Source of the DNA: Planotetraspora mira
GTDB taxonomy: Bacteria > Actinomycetota > Actinomycetes > Streptosporangiales > Streptosporangiaceae
Length of the DNA stretch: 64,000 nt
Direction: 5' to 3'
Assembly: GCF_016863275.1 (NCBI RefSeq)
Contig: NZ_BOOO01000019.1
Coordinates: 186,001-250,000, forward strand
Shown: positions 18,276 to 26,240 of the stretch, piece after piece
How positions within the stretch are numbered: the first letter of the stretch is position 1
Layout of the letters: each line of letters starts with the position of its first letter
The notes under the pieces: model-generated
What the model saw: the letters and a program-made list of their open reading frames with translations, nothing else
What the model was told of the DNA's origin: nothing
Database searches by the model: none
Made by a program: the position numbers and the translations under genes

Positions 18276-19115
18276 TCAGCCGGGTTCACGCCCGTGGCTC
18301 AGCCGTTCCGCGGCCAGGATGAGCCGCCACGTCAGCTCGCCGGAGGCGGGGACCACCGCGGCGTCCCCCGGTCCCGCCTCGGCGAGGTCGAAGACCGCGC
18401 CCAGCATGGGCTCCACGCCGATGCTGCGGTACGGCGCGTGAGCGGGGAATCCACCGAGGTTGCGCCACAGGGCGACCGAGACCGGGACCCCGGCGGGCGC
18501 CTCCACCCGCAGGCTGAGCGTGTCGGGACCGTCGGTCACCCGTACGGCGCCGCACCGGAGAACCGCCCCCACCGCGGTGCCGTCTCGCGGGCCGAACCGG
18601 TCGAGCGGCAGGTCCAGGGGAGCGGGCCAGCGGCCCTCGACGTAGGGGGCGCCGGAGGGCCAGGGACGGCCGAGCATCGGGGCGGCCTCGGGGAAGACCC
18701 GCACCGGGGTCGCCGGAGGAGCGACGAGCCGGGCGTCCTCACCGAGATCGAGCAGGGCATGGGCGGCCCAGACGAACGGGTATCCGGGCTCGGCCGACAG
18801 GCGGTAGGACGCCACCACCGTCCCGGCCTCCTCGGCGACCGCGCGGCGCAACTCGAAGCCCTCGCCGTGGACGGAACTCTCGGCGGCGGAGCCGTTCCAG
18901 GGGCGACTCCACACGTCGCCGTGGTCGGGCAGGCCGCGCACCGTGGGAAGGCACTCCTCCAGGCCGCCCGCGTCGACGAAGTCCGCGCCGGGAACCGCGG
19001 TCTCCCGGTCCGGATCGGGACGCGACCACAACCACTCGCGGCCACCGCCGGCGAGGGACGTCCATCTGCCGCCCCGCTTCAGATCGAAGCGGGGACGCAG
19101 CGGGATCGAAAGCAT
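18276..19115 (-). CDS. Aldose 1-epimerase-like (galactose mutarotase fold) protein
   Basis: A 279-residue all-beta protein with galactose-mutarotase-superfamily character: GGREWLWSRPD early, GGLEECLPTV, WSRPWNG, GVEPMLGAVFD and GELTWRLIL near the end. Classical GalM catalytic His/Glu spacing was not certain, so it may be a relative acting on another sugar. The ATG at 19115 follows GGGAG at 5 nt; earlier GTG/ATG codons are less well placed. It is downstream of the SDR gene (46 nt) in one transcription unit and converges on the ABC operon. A sugar anomer-conversion role in the same catabolic island is likely. Confidence 0.68.
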   Translation of the reverse strand: MLSIPLRPRFDLKRGGRWTSLAGGGREWLWSRPDPDRETAVPGADFVDAGGLEECLPTVRGLPDHGDVWSRPWNGSAAESSVHGEGFELRRAVAEEAGTVVASYRLSAEPGYPFVWAAHALLDLGEDARLVAPPATPVRVFPEAAPMLGRPWPSGAPYVEGRWPAPLDLPLDRFGPRDGTAVGAVLRCGAVRVTDGPDTLSLRVEAPAGVPVSVALWRNLGGFPAHAPYRSIGVEPMLGAVFDLAEAGPGDAAVVPASGELTWRLILAAERLSHGREPG

Positions 19116-19161
19116 CAACTCTCCCATCGGGGCGTGCACGCGCCTGTCCTGAGGAACGCGA

Positions 19162-19893
19162 TCAGGCGGAGTCCTTCACCGCGCTCCACCCGCCGTCCAC
19201 GACCAGGCACGCCCCGGTGACGTACGAGCTCTCCTCGCAGGCGAGGAAGGTGACCGCGGCCGCCACCTCGTCGGGCCGGCCGAAGCGTGCGGCCGCGGTG
19301 CCCGCCACGCTGCGCCGGCGGTCCTCCTCACCGATGCCGTCCCAGGCGGGGGTGAGGATCGGCCCGGGAAGCACGGTGTTGACCCGCACGTCGGGGCCGT
19401 ACTCGACCGCGAGCTGGCGGCCGAGCGACACGAGGCCGCCCTTGGCGGCGGCGTAGGCGGGGTGCCCCGGCAGGCCGAACAGCGCGTGCACGGAGGAGCT
19501 CAGCACGACGGCGCCCCGGGTCTCCCGCAGGAGCCCGACGCAGGCGTTGACCGCCAGGTACGTCCCCTTGAGATTGACCGCGATCTGCCGGTCCCAGTCG
19601 TCCTCGGCCAGTTCGTGCGCGGGAGCCCGGACCACCATGCTGGCGTTGCTGTGGAGCACGTCCAGCCGTCCGAACTCGGCCCGCGCCGTCTCCACGATCC
19701 GCCGCCAGGTCGCGGCATCCGACACGTCGCCGGTGACCGTCAGCACATCTGGCCTGTCGGAGCTCCGCGCGGCGATGTCCACCGCGATCACGCGCGCGTC
19801 CTCGACGAGGAACCGATCCACGACCGCGGCGCCGATGCCCGAGGCCGCACCGGTCACCACGGCGACCTTCCCGGACAGCAGTCCTCGTCCCAT
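19162..19893 (-). CDS. Short-chain dehydrogenase/reductase (sugar-type)
   Basis: A 243-residue classical SDR. The nucleotide motif is TGAASGIG (residues 13-20 region), the catalytic tetrad includes Ser in LSSSVHALFG and YAAAK, and the C-terminus has VTGACLVVDGGWS. The usual NNAG is replaced by HSNAS. ATG 19893 follows GGAG with 3-nt spacing, better than a GTG at 19902. The context with an aldose-epimerase-like protein suggests oxidation of a sugar to a lactone or keto sugar; that is inference. It is divergent from the AraC regulator. Confidence 0.87.
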   Translation of the reverse strand: MGRGLLSGKVAVVTGAASGIGAAVVDRFLVEDARVIAVDIAARSSDRPDVLTVTGDVSDAATWRRIVETARAEFGRLDVLHSNASMVVRAPAHELAEDDWDRQIAVNLKGTYLAVNACVGLLRETRGAVVLSSSVHALFGLPGHPAYAAAKGGLVSLGRQLAVEYGPDVRVNTVLPGPILTPAWDGIGEEDRRRSVAGTAAARFGRPDEVAAAVTFLACEESSYVTGACLVVDGGWSAVKDSA

Positions 19894-19931
19894 TCTCTCC
19901 ACCTTGTCCCCGACGGTGAGTGATACGTCGA

Positions 19932-19957
19932 GCCGATCCCTTCAGGCCGGGATCGGC
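19932..19957. promoter_or_regulatory. Palindrome between SDR and AraC genes
   Basis: A perfect 9-bp inverted repeat GCCGATCCC / GGGATCGGC with an 8-nt centre in the divergent intergenic region. No gene ends here, so an operator is more likely than a terminator. Confidence 0.35.
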
Positions 19958-20060
19958 CCGGTTGTCCATCGCGACCAGTCAACACGCGCCGGCGGTCGCG
20001 GGGAATGTCCGATGATCGCGGTCACCTGGACGATCCGATGGTTCGTGCCATACTGAGCCC

Positions 20061-20924
20061 ATGCCGATCCAGGAGGGGTTCCACAACCAGCGGCTGACCG
20101 TCGTGCCTCGCCGGGTCGTCGTCGAGGCGATCTCCCGCCCGGTGACGAGACGCCTCATGGTCACCGATACCGGCTACTATCCGAACGCCGCGGACCACCT
20201 GATGAGACGGCTGAGCGGCATCGAGGAGACCATCCTCATCCTGTGCACGGCCGGCACGGGGTGGGCGAACGTCGGGGGGACCCAGCATCGCGTCGGGGCC
20301 AACACGGCCTTGGTGATCCCCCACGGCATCCCCCACGCGTACGGCGCGTCCGCCGATAATCCCTGGACGATCTGGTGGTGCCACTTACGAGGCGCTGACC
20401 TGACGGAGCTCATCGAGGAGATCGGGGCGGGCGCGTCCAGACCCGTGGTCCCGATCGGCCGCCTCGATCGGGCGATCGCCTTGATCGACGAGATCGTGAC
20501 CATACTTGAACGGGATCATTCACCGGCGAGCCTGATGGGCGCGGCCGGCGCCGCGTGGAAACTCCTCACCCAGATCGTGGTCGACCGCACCATGCCGGTG
20601 CCCGGTGACCCCCTGCAGCGCGCGATGGCCTACCTGGCCGAACGGCTGGACAGGACCGTCCGGGTCGCCGACCTGGCGGCTCTGGTCGGCGTCTCCCCTT
20701 CCCACCTGAGCGCGCTGTTCCGCCGCGCCACCGGAGGCGGGGTGCTCGCGCACCACACGGCGCTCCGGATGGCGCAGGCGCGCAACCTCCTCGACACGAC
20801 GGACGCGACCGTCGCGGCCATCGCCCGCGAGGTCGGCTACCCGGACCCGTTCTACTTCTCCCGCCACTTCAAGCGGATGCACGAGGCCAGCCCCACCGAG
20901 TACCGCAACCGCGCGAAGGGCTGA
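20061..20924 (+). CDS. AraC-family regulator with cupin sensor domain
   Basis: A 287-residue regulator. The N-terminal half is an AraC-type cupin (NTALVIPHGIPHAYGA, then PWTIWWCHLRG, with the WxxW-CHLRG strand typical of sugar-responsive AraC proteins). The C-terminal half is a double HTH (VRVADLAALVGVSPSHLSALFRR and VAAIAREVGYPDPFYFSRHFKRM; second recognition helix near residue 262). It lies between the epimerase/SDR unit and the GH97-ABC-GH36 operon, and either or both are plausible targets. Such AraC proteins commonly accompany alpha-galactosidase or rhamnosidase genes. No ribosome site is striking; ATG 20061 gives normal length. Confidence 0.88.
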   Translation: MPIQEGFHNQRLTVVPRRVVVEAISRPVTRRLMVTDTGYYPNAADHLMRRLSGIEETILILCTAGTGWANVGGTQHRVGANTALVIPHGIPHAYGASADNPWTIWWCHLRGADLTELIEEIGAGASRPVVPIGRLDRAIALIDEIVTILERDHSPASLMGAAGAAWKLLTQIVVDRTMPVPGDPLQRAMAYLAERLDRTVRVADLAALVGVSPSHLSALFRRATGGGVLAHHTALRMAQARNLLDTTDATVAAIAREVGYPDPFYFSRHFKRMHEASPTEYRNRAKG

Positions 20925-20990
20925 GCCCGTACGGCCTCTCCCCCTGTCACGACGCCGTGGGCACACACGGAGCTGAGCCCGCCTTCCAGG

Positions 20991-23144
20991 TCACAAGGCG
21001 ACCGGCGCGCTGACGACCCGGAGCAGCACCGAGCGGTCGACGTCCAGTGACGGCGCCTCGATGCCGACGAGCCGGAGCGCACGCCCGGGGAGGGTCACCC
21101 CGTCGCGCTGCCACGGCGGCAGCACGGCGCCGGCCGCCGGCGCGGATCCGGGGTGAACCGCTTCGACGGTGTAGTGGCGCTCGTCGTCGAGGCCGGGCAG
21201 GCGGATACGGCCCGGCGGCCACGTCGAGGGACGCTCGACGACGCTGAACGCGTAGAGCGCCTCACCGCGGTCTCCCGCCACGACGCCCTCCAGGCGGAAC
21301 GCCGCGTCGGCGAGATCTGCGTGAACGACCTCGCCCGAGTGGAGCAGCGCCCGGTGCTCCTTGTGGAAGGCGATCCACCGGGCGAGCGCCGCGTGGGTCT
21401 CGTCGTCGGCCGTGAGCAGGTTCACCTCGATGCCCAGGTGACCCCACAACGCCTTCTCCGCGCGGTAGTCGAGCGGATGCGTCCGGTGCGTCGTGTGCGA
21501 CTCCTCGGCTCCGATGTGCGTGCCCTGCATCTCCGGGGGCACCAGCAACCCCGTCCAGCGCTGGATCTCGAGCCGCTCGTGCGGGTCGTTGCAGTCGCTG
21601 GGCCAGACCCGGTCGGTGAACTCGAGGACACCGAGGTCGATCCGGCCGCCGCCGCTGGCGCACGACTCGATCTCCAGGCCCGGATGGGCGGCCTTGAGTT
21701 CCGCCATCAGCCGGTAGGCCTGCTCCACCTGCCTGCGCACCCCCGGGCGGCCGTCGGGAGTGTGGCCGGCGTCGAGCAGGTACCGGTTGTGGTCCCACTT
21801 GATGTAGTCGATGCCGAGCGACCCGACGAGGCCGCTGATCCGGTCGAACAGATGGGCGTACGCCTCGGGATGGCCGAGGTCGAGCACATGCTGGTGGCGG
21901 GAGGCGAGGCCGGGACCGTGCCCGCCGTCGAAGATCCATTCCGGATGCTCGCGGGCCAGGTCGGAGTCGAGGTTGACCATCTCCGGCTCGAACCAGAGCC
22001 CGAAGTCCATGCCGAGTTCGCGGACCCGGGCGACGAGCGGTTCGAGGCCGTCGGGCCAGATGGCCGGGTCGACCGTCCAGTCGCCGAGCGAACTGGTGTC
22101 GTCGCGGCGGCCCAGGAACCATCCGTCGTCGAGCACGAACCGCTCGGCGCCGGCCTCCGCTCCGCGCTCGGCGAGCGCGGTGAGAGTGTCGAGATCGTGG
22201 TGGAAGTAGACCGCCTCCCACGTGTTCAGCACCACGGGCCGGGGCGAGCGAGGGTGCTGCGGCCGCGACCGCAGGTGCCGGTGGAACCGCGAGGCGAGGT
22301 CGTCGAGCCCGGCTCCCCACGAGCCGTACTGCCAGGGGCTCCGATGCGACTCGCCCTGCCCGAGCACCACCTCGCCGGGAAGCAGCACCTCCCCCGCCGT
22401 GAGGTGCCTCGTGCCCGCCGGTGTCCGCTCCGCGGCGAGCACCTGGTTGCCGCTCCACGCGAGATGGGTCGCCCACACCAGGCCCTGCCGGAACCCGAAC
22501 CCGGCCTCGCCGGCGACCAGCAGCATCGTGTGCTCGAGCCCCGGCTTGCCTCCCCGCGAGGCCCTGACCCACTCCCCCACGTGGAACGGTCGTCGCTGCG
22601 GCACACGCTCCAGCGCCCAGCGGCCGGTCAGGTCGAGGATCTCCGACGCGTCCGACGGCACGGGGAGAGCCAGTTCGAGGGAGTCGATCCGGTACGGCGT
22701 CGCCGCGTCGTTCCTGATGGCCACCCGCTGGCGGACCAGCCCGCTCGCGGCGAGCACCTGGATCTCGAAGTCGGCGGCCAGGCCGTGCTCCGGGTCGACG
22801 GCCGTGGTGCGCAGCACGGGCCCGTCGGCCGCGTCGTCGACCTGGTGCGTCGCGTCCCGGAACTTGGGGGCCCAGCGGCGGCCGTCCGCGTCGCCGACGA
22901 GTCCCGGGCGCCCGAGCCAGCCCTCCGCCAGTTGCGGGAGCACCGGAACGGGCTGCGGATAGGTGACCGCGCTGTCGCCGACGGCGGGGAGCGCCGCCCG
23001 GTGCAGGTCCGCCAGGGCGTCGTCCCCGAGCGCGCCGAGGTCCGGCCCCCAGTGCAGGATGCGCGGGAGCCGGCCGCCGTCGACGGCGATGACGAGGCTG
23101 GTGCCGCCGGCGTTCAGGTGGATCGGTGTGGAGCCGTCGTTCAC
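20991..23144 (-). CDS. Alpha-galactosidase, GH36
   Basis: A 717-residue GH36 enzyme with N-terminal beta-sandwich (1-300), TIM barrel (about 300-620) and C-terminal beta domain. Signatures are ERFVLDDGWFLGRRDD, DFGLWFEPEM, the nucleophile in YIKWDHNR (Asp451) and the SDxxD-type acid/base segment at 516-520. No signal peptide, so it hydrolyses imported alpha-galactosides such as melibiose or raffinose, releasing galactose. It is the last gene of a five-gene operon; its GTG start lies 7 nt after the stop of the MalG-type permease. Confidence 0.93.
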   Translation of the reverse strand: MNDGSTPIHLNAGGTSLVIAVDGGRLPRILHWGPDLGALGDDALADLHRAALPAVGDSAVTYPQPVPVLPQLAEGWLGRPGLVGDADGRRWAPKFRDATHQVDDAADGPVLRTTAVDPEHGLAADFEIQVLAASGLVRQRVAIRNDAATPYRIDSLELALPVPSDASEILDLTGRWALERVPQRRPFHVGEWVRASRGGKPGLEHTMLLVAGEAGFGFRQGLVWATHLAWSGNQVLAAERTPAGTRHLTAGEVLLPGEVVLGQGESHRSPWQYGSWGAGLDDLASRFHRHLRSRPQHPRSPRPVVLNTWEAVYFHHDLDTLTALAERGAEAGAERFVLDDGWFLGRRDDTSSLGDWTVDPAIWPDGLEPLVARVRELGMDFGLWFEPEMVNLDSDLAREHPEWIFDGGHGPGLASRHQHVLDLGHPEAYAHLFDRISGLVGSLGIDYIKWDHNRYLLDAGHTPDGRPGVRRQVEQAYRLMAELKAAHPGLEIESCASGGGRIDLGVLEFTDRVWPSDCNDPHERLEIQRWTGLLVPPEMQGTHIGAEESHTTHRTHPLDYRAEKALWGHLGIEVNLLTADDETHAALARWIAFHKEHRALLHSGEVVHADLADAAFRLEGVVAGDRGEALYAFSVVERPSTWPPGRIRLPGLDDERHYTVEAVHPGSAPAAGAVLPPWQRDGVTLPGRALRLVGIEAPSLDVDRSVLLRVVSAPVAL

Positions 23145-23151
23145 TTTTCTT

Positions 23152-24015
23152 TCATCCCTTGAGTCCGCTGCTCGCGATGCCCGCGAAGAACTGCCGTTGC
23201 AGAACCAGGAAGACGATCACGAGAGGTATCGAGCACACGAGCGCACCCGCCATGAGGGTCGGGTAGTCCGTACCGAACTGTCCTTGCAATCCCGCGAGGC
23301 CGACCGGCAGTGGCCGGTTCTCCCCGGAGGGGGAGACGATGAGCGGCCAGAGCAGGTCGTTCCATGAGTAGAGGCCGGTCAGCACGGCGAGAGCGGCGAG
23401 CATCGGCCGGGCCATCGGGAGCATGACGTACCAGAACACCTGGAAGGTGTTGGCGCCGTCGAGCCGGGCCGCCTCCTCGTAGTCCCCCGGCATCGTGAGG
23501 AACGCCTGCCGCATCAGGAAGGTGCCGAACGCCGAGAAGAGACCGGGGATGGCGAGCGCCGGGAGGGTGTCCAGCAGCTTCATGTCGCGGATGAGCTCGA
23601 ACTGGCCGATCAGGAAGAGCTGGCTCGGGACCATCAGCATGACGATGAACAGGCCGAACAGCACTTTGCTGCCGCGGAAGGGGATGCGCGCGAACGCGTA
23701 GCCGGCGAGCGCGGCCACCACGATCTGACCGGCGACCCGCAGGACGAGGGAACCGGCGGAGACCGCGAACATCGACCAGAACGGCACGGTCGAGAAGAAC
23801 GTCTCGAACGAGTGCAGGCTGAAATCCGCGGGCAGGATCGTCGGCGGGATCCGGGTCACCTCGGCCGTCGTCTTGAAGACGGTGAGGAGTTGCCAGACGA
23901 ACGGCACCACCATGAAGACGACCGCGACGATGAGGAGCGCGTGGATCGGCCAGGTGGTGCTCGGCTTCCCCCGCCGCCGGGAGCCCGGCGTGCGGCGGAC
24001 GGTGATCTCAGCCAT
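23152..24015 (-). CDS. ABC sugar importer permease (MalG type), alpha-galactoside operon
   Basis: A 287-residue CUT1 permease with six membrane spans and EAA loop YEEAARLDGANTFQVFWYVMLP; the C-terminus RQFFAGIASSGLKG is typical. Its ATG lies inside the end of the MalF-type gene (8-bp overlap at 24008-24015). It works with the neighbouring permease and lipoprotein; the gene after it is the GH36 enzyme. Confidence 0.93.
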   Translation of the reverse strand: MAEITVRRTPGSRRRGKPSTTWPIHALLIVAVVFMVVPFVWQLLTVFKTTAEVTRIPPTILPADFSLHSFETFFSTVPFWSMFAVSAGSLVLRVAGQIVVAALAGYAFARIPFRGSKVLFGLFIVMLMVPSQLFLIGQFELIRDMKLLDTLPALAIPGLFSAFGTFLMRQAFLTMPGDYEEAARLDGANTFQVFWYVMLPMARPMLAALAVLTGLYSWNDLLWPLIVSPSGENRPLPVGLAGLQGQFGTDYPTLMAGALVCSIPLVIVFLVLQRQFFAGIASSGLKG

Positions 24016-24937
24016 AGAAGACCCACGATCTCTGCAGACGGAACTGGACGGCCGTCGCGATCATGATGACCATGAGCAGCACGATCGCGATCGCGGCGCC
24101 GTAGCCCTGGTCGAACTGGACGAACGCCTTTTCGTAGAACAGGTACACGATCGTCTTGGAGTCGGTGAGGGCCGTGTTGTTCACCCCGCGCAGCATGATG
24201 AACAGCAGGTCGAACATCTGCAGGGCGGCGATCACGCTGAGGATCGTCACGAAGAAGATGCTCGGGCTGAGCAGCGGCACGGTGATGTGGAAGAACTGCC
24301 GGACGCGGCCGGCGCCGTCCAGGGCGGACGCCTCGTAGAGGGCCTTCGGGATGGCCTGCAGACCGGCGCCGAGGATGATCAGGTTGATGCCGAGGCCCAT
24401 CCAGATGCCGACGACGCCGAACGCGTAGATCGTGAACCGCGGATCGGCCACCCAGAACTGCCCGTCGACGCCGAACCACGACAACACGTAGTTGAGCAGC
24501 CCGAAGTCGCCGTTGTAGATGAACCGCCAGACCATGCCGATGGCGACGGGCAGAGTGACGACCGGCAGGAAGAAGAGCACACGGTAGATCGCGCGGCCCC
24601 GGCCGACCTGTTCGATCAGCGCCGCGAGCACGACGGCCAGGGGGATGCCGAGCAGGATGATCGCCGTGTAGAGCGCGGAGTTCCCGAACGCCTTCCAGAA
24701 GTCGCCGTCACCGATGAGTGTCGTGTAGTTCTCGATCCCCACGAAGGTGGCGGGCCCGAACGCCGGCACGTCCTGGAAGCTCTTCATCAGTGTGGACAGG
24801 AACGGCCAGACATACAGCGCGACCAGGCCGATCGTCGCGGGGGCGATGAACGCGAGCGCCCACCACCCGCTGGGCTTGCTGACGCCTGTGCGGCGGCCGG
24901 TCGGCCGCCGCACAGGCTTCGTCGCGACGTTCGTCAT
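24008..24937 (-). CDS. ABC sugar importer permease (MalF type), alpha-galactoside operon
   Basis: A 309-residue CUT1 permease, six spans, with EAA loop YEASALDGAGRVRQFFHITVPLL in part. The ATG at 24937 makes an ATGA overlap with the binding-protein stop; longer readings of the frame add a Pro/Arg-rich extension inside the lipoprotein gene and are rejected. No ATPase gene is present in the operon. Confidence 0.93.
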   Translation of the reverse strand: MTNVATKPVRRPTGRRTGVSKPSGWWALAFIAPATIGLVALYVWPFLSTLMKSFQDVPAFGPATFVGIENYTTLIGDGDFWKAFGNSALYTAIILLGIPLAVVLAALIEQVGRGRAIYRVLFFLPVVTLPVAIGMVWRFIYNGDFGLLNYVLSWFGVDGQFWVADPRFTIYAFGVVGIWMGLGINLIILGAGLQAIPKALYEASALDGAGRVRQFFHITVPLLSPSIFFVTILSVIAALQMFDLLFIMLRGVNNTALTDSKTIVYLFYEKAFVQFDQGYGAAIAIVLLMVIMIATAVQFRLQRSWVFYG

Positions 24938-26190
24938 TGCTTGGCGAGCACCTGGTCGACGGCGTCCTGGTACTCCTTCGCCGCCTGCTCGACGGGCTTC
25001 TTGCCGTCCCAGGCCGGGCTCAGGAACTGCGGGGCGAGGCCCTGCCACTCGGACGCGTTGCCCGCGACCGGGAGCGGCACGCTGTAGTCGATGGCGTCGA
25101 TGAACACCTGCAGGTGGAACTCGGGCATCGAGTCGAGCCAGGGCTTCTGCGTGCCCTGGTAGGCGGGCAGCACCGTCCCGGTGGCCGCCTGGATCTCGGC
25201 CGCCTTGGTCCCGCCGAGGAAGGCGAGGAACTTCTTGAGCTCCTCAGGGTGCTTGCTCCCCGCGTATCCGGCGTTGCCGATGCCGCTGGTGACGGTGGCG
25301 CGCTTGACGCCTTGCGGCAGCGGTGCGACGTCGACCTTGTCCTTCAGGTCGGCGTTCTTGTAGAACCGCAGGGCCCAGTACGCGCCGGAGGTGTACATGG
25401 CGACCTTCTGGTTCTCGAACATCGAGACCGCCTCGGTGTCCGACAACTGCTTCAGCGTCGGCGATTCGCCCGCCGCCTGCAGGTCGGTCCAGAACTTCAG
25501 GCCGGCGACTCCCGCCGGGCTGGCGAAGTCGGACGCGGTGCCCTCCGGGTTGATGATGCTGCCGCCGGCCTGCAGGATCGTGTTGTAGAAACCGCCCTGC
25601 GAGTCGATCGGCGCGGCGATGCCCCACACGCCCTTCTTGGGGTCGGTCAGCTTCTTGGCCGCGTCCTGAAGGTCCTGCCAGGTCCACGTGTCGTCCGGAT
25701 ACTTGACGCCCGCCGCGTCGAAGAGCGCCTTGTTGTACCAGAGGCCGTTGGTGTCGAAGTCCTTCGGCAGCGCGAAGACCTTGCCCTCGTAGGTGTAGGA
25801 GTCCGAGACCGGCTTGGGGTAGGCGCTCATGTCGATGTTGTTGGACTTCACGGTGTCCGACAGGTCGAGCAGCTGGCCGCCCTTCGCGTACTCGCGGAAG
25901 TGGTCGGCGAGCATCCAGAACGCGTCCGGCGCGGTTCCGCCCGCGGCCCCGACCTGAAGGGTCGACCAGTATTCGGGCCACGGCAAGGTCTGGACCTTGA
26001 TGGTGATGTTCGGGTTCGCCTTCTCGAACTCCGCCGCGATCTGCTTCATCGCGGGGGTCTGGTCCTCACTCCAGTTCGCGTAGGTGAGGGTGACCTTCTC
26101 GTTCGACGTGTCGCCGGATCCACCCGAGCAGGCGGCGAGGAGCCCGGTCGCCACGACCATTGCCGTGGCGGCGATCCACTTGCGTTTCAT
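24934..26190 (-). CDS. ABC sugar-binding lipoprotein, alpha-galactoside operon
   Basis: A 418-residue family 1 extracellular solute-binding lipoprotein. The signal peptide ends in the lipobox LLAAC with Cys21, followed by SGGSGDTS linker. The mature protein begins KVTLTYANWSEDQTPAM and contains ALPKDFDTNGLWYNKALFDAAG, a common motif of CUT1 binding proteins. It sits between the GH97 enzyme and the permeases, which suggests alpha-galactoside-type oligosaccharides as ligand. Confidence 0.93.
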   Translation of the reverse strand: MKRKWIAATAMVVATGLLAACSGGSGDTSNEKVTLTYANWSEDQTPAMKQIAAEFEKANPNITIKVQTLPWPEYWSTLQVGAAGGTAPDAFWMLADHFREYAKGGQLLDLSDTVKSNNIDMSAYPKPVSDSYTYEGKVFALPKDFDTNGLWYNKALFDAAGVKYPDDTWTWQDLQDAAKKLTDPKKGVWGIAAPIDSQGGFYNTILQAGGSIINPEGTASDFASPAGVAGLKFWTDLQAAGESPTLKQLSDTEAVSMFENQKVAMYTSGAYWALRFYKNADLKDKVDVAPLPQGVKRATVTSGIGNAGYAGSKHPEELKKFLAFLGGTKAAEIQAATGTVLPAYQGTQKPWLDSMPEFHLQVFIDAIDYSVPLPVAGNASEWQGLAPQFLSPAWDGKKPVEQAAKEYQDAVDQVLAKQ

Positions 26191-26240
26191 GTGTTCCTCT
26201 GATCATGTTGCGCGCCGGTCGCCGGGACCGGCACGGGGGG

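Noticed and set aside
21153-23162. Long open frame (669 codons) on the + strand
   Set aside because: It lies antisense to the GH36 gene, whose motifs and operon position are clear. The product is Arg/Val/Gly-rich without domains; it is a GC-driven shadow frame.
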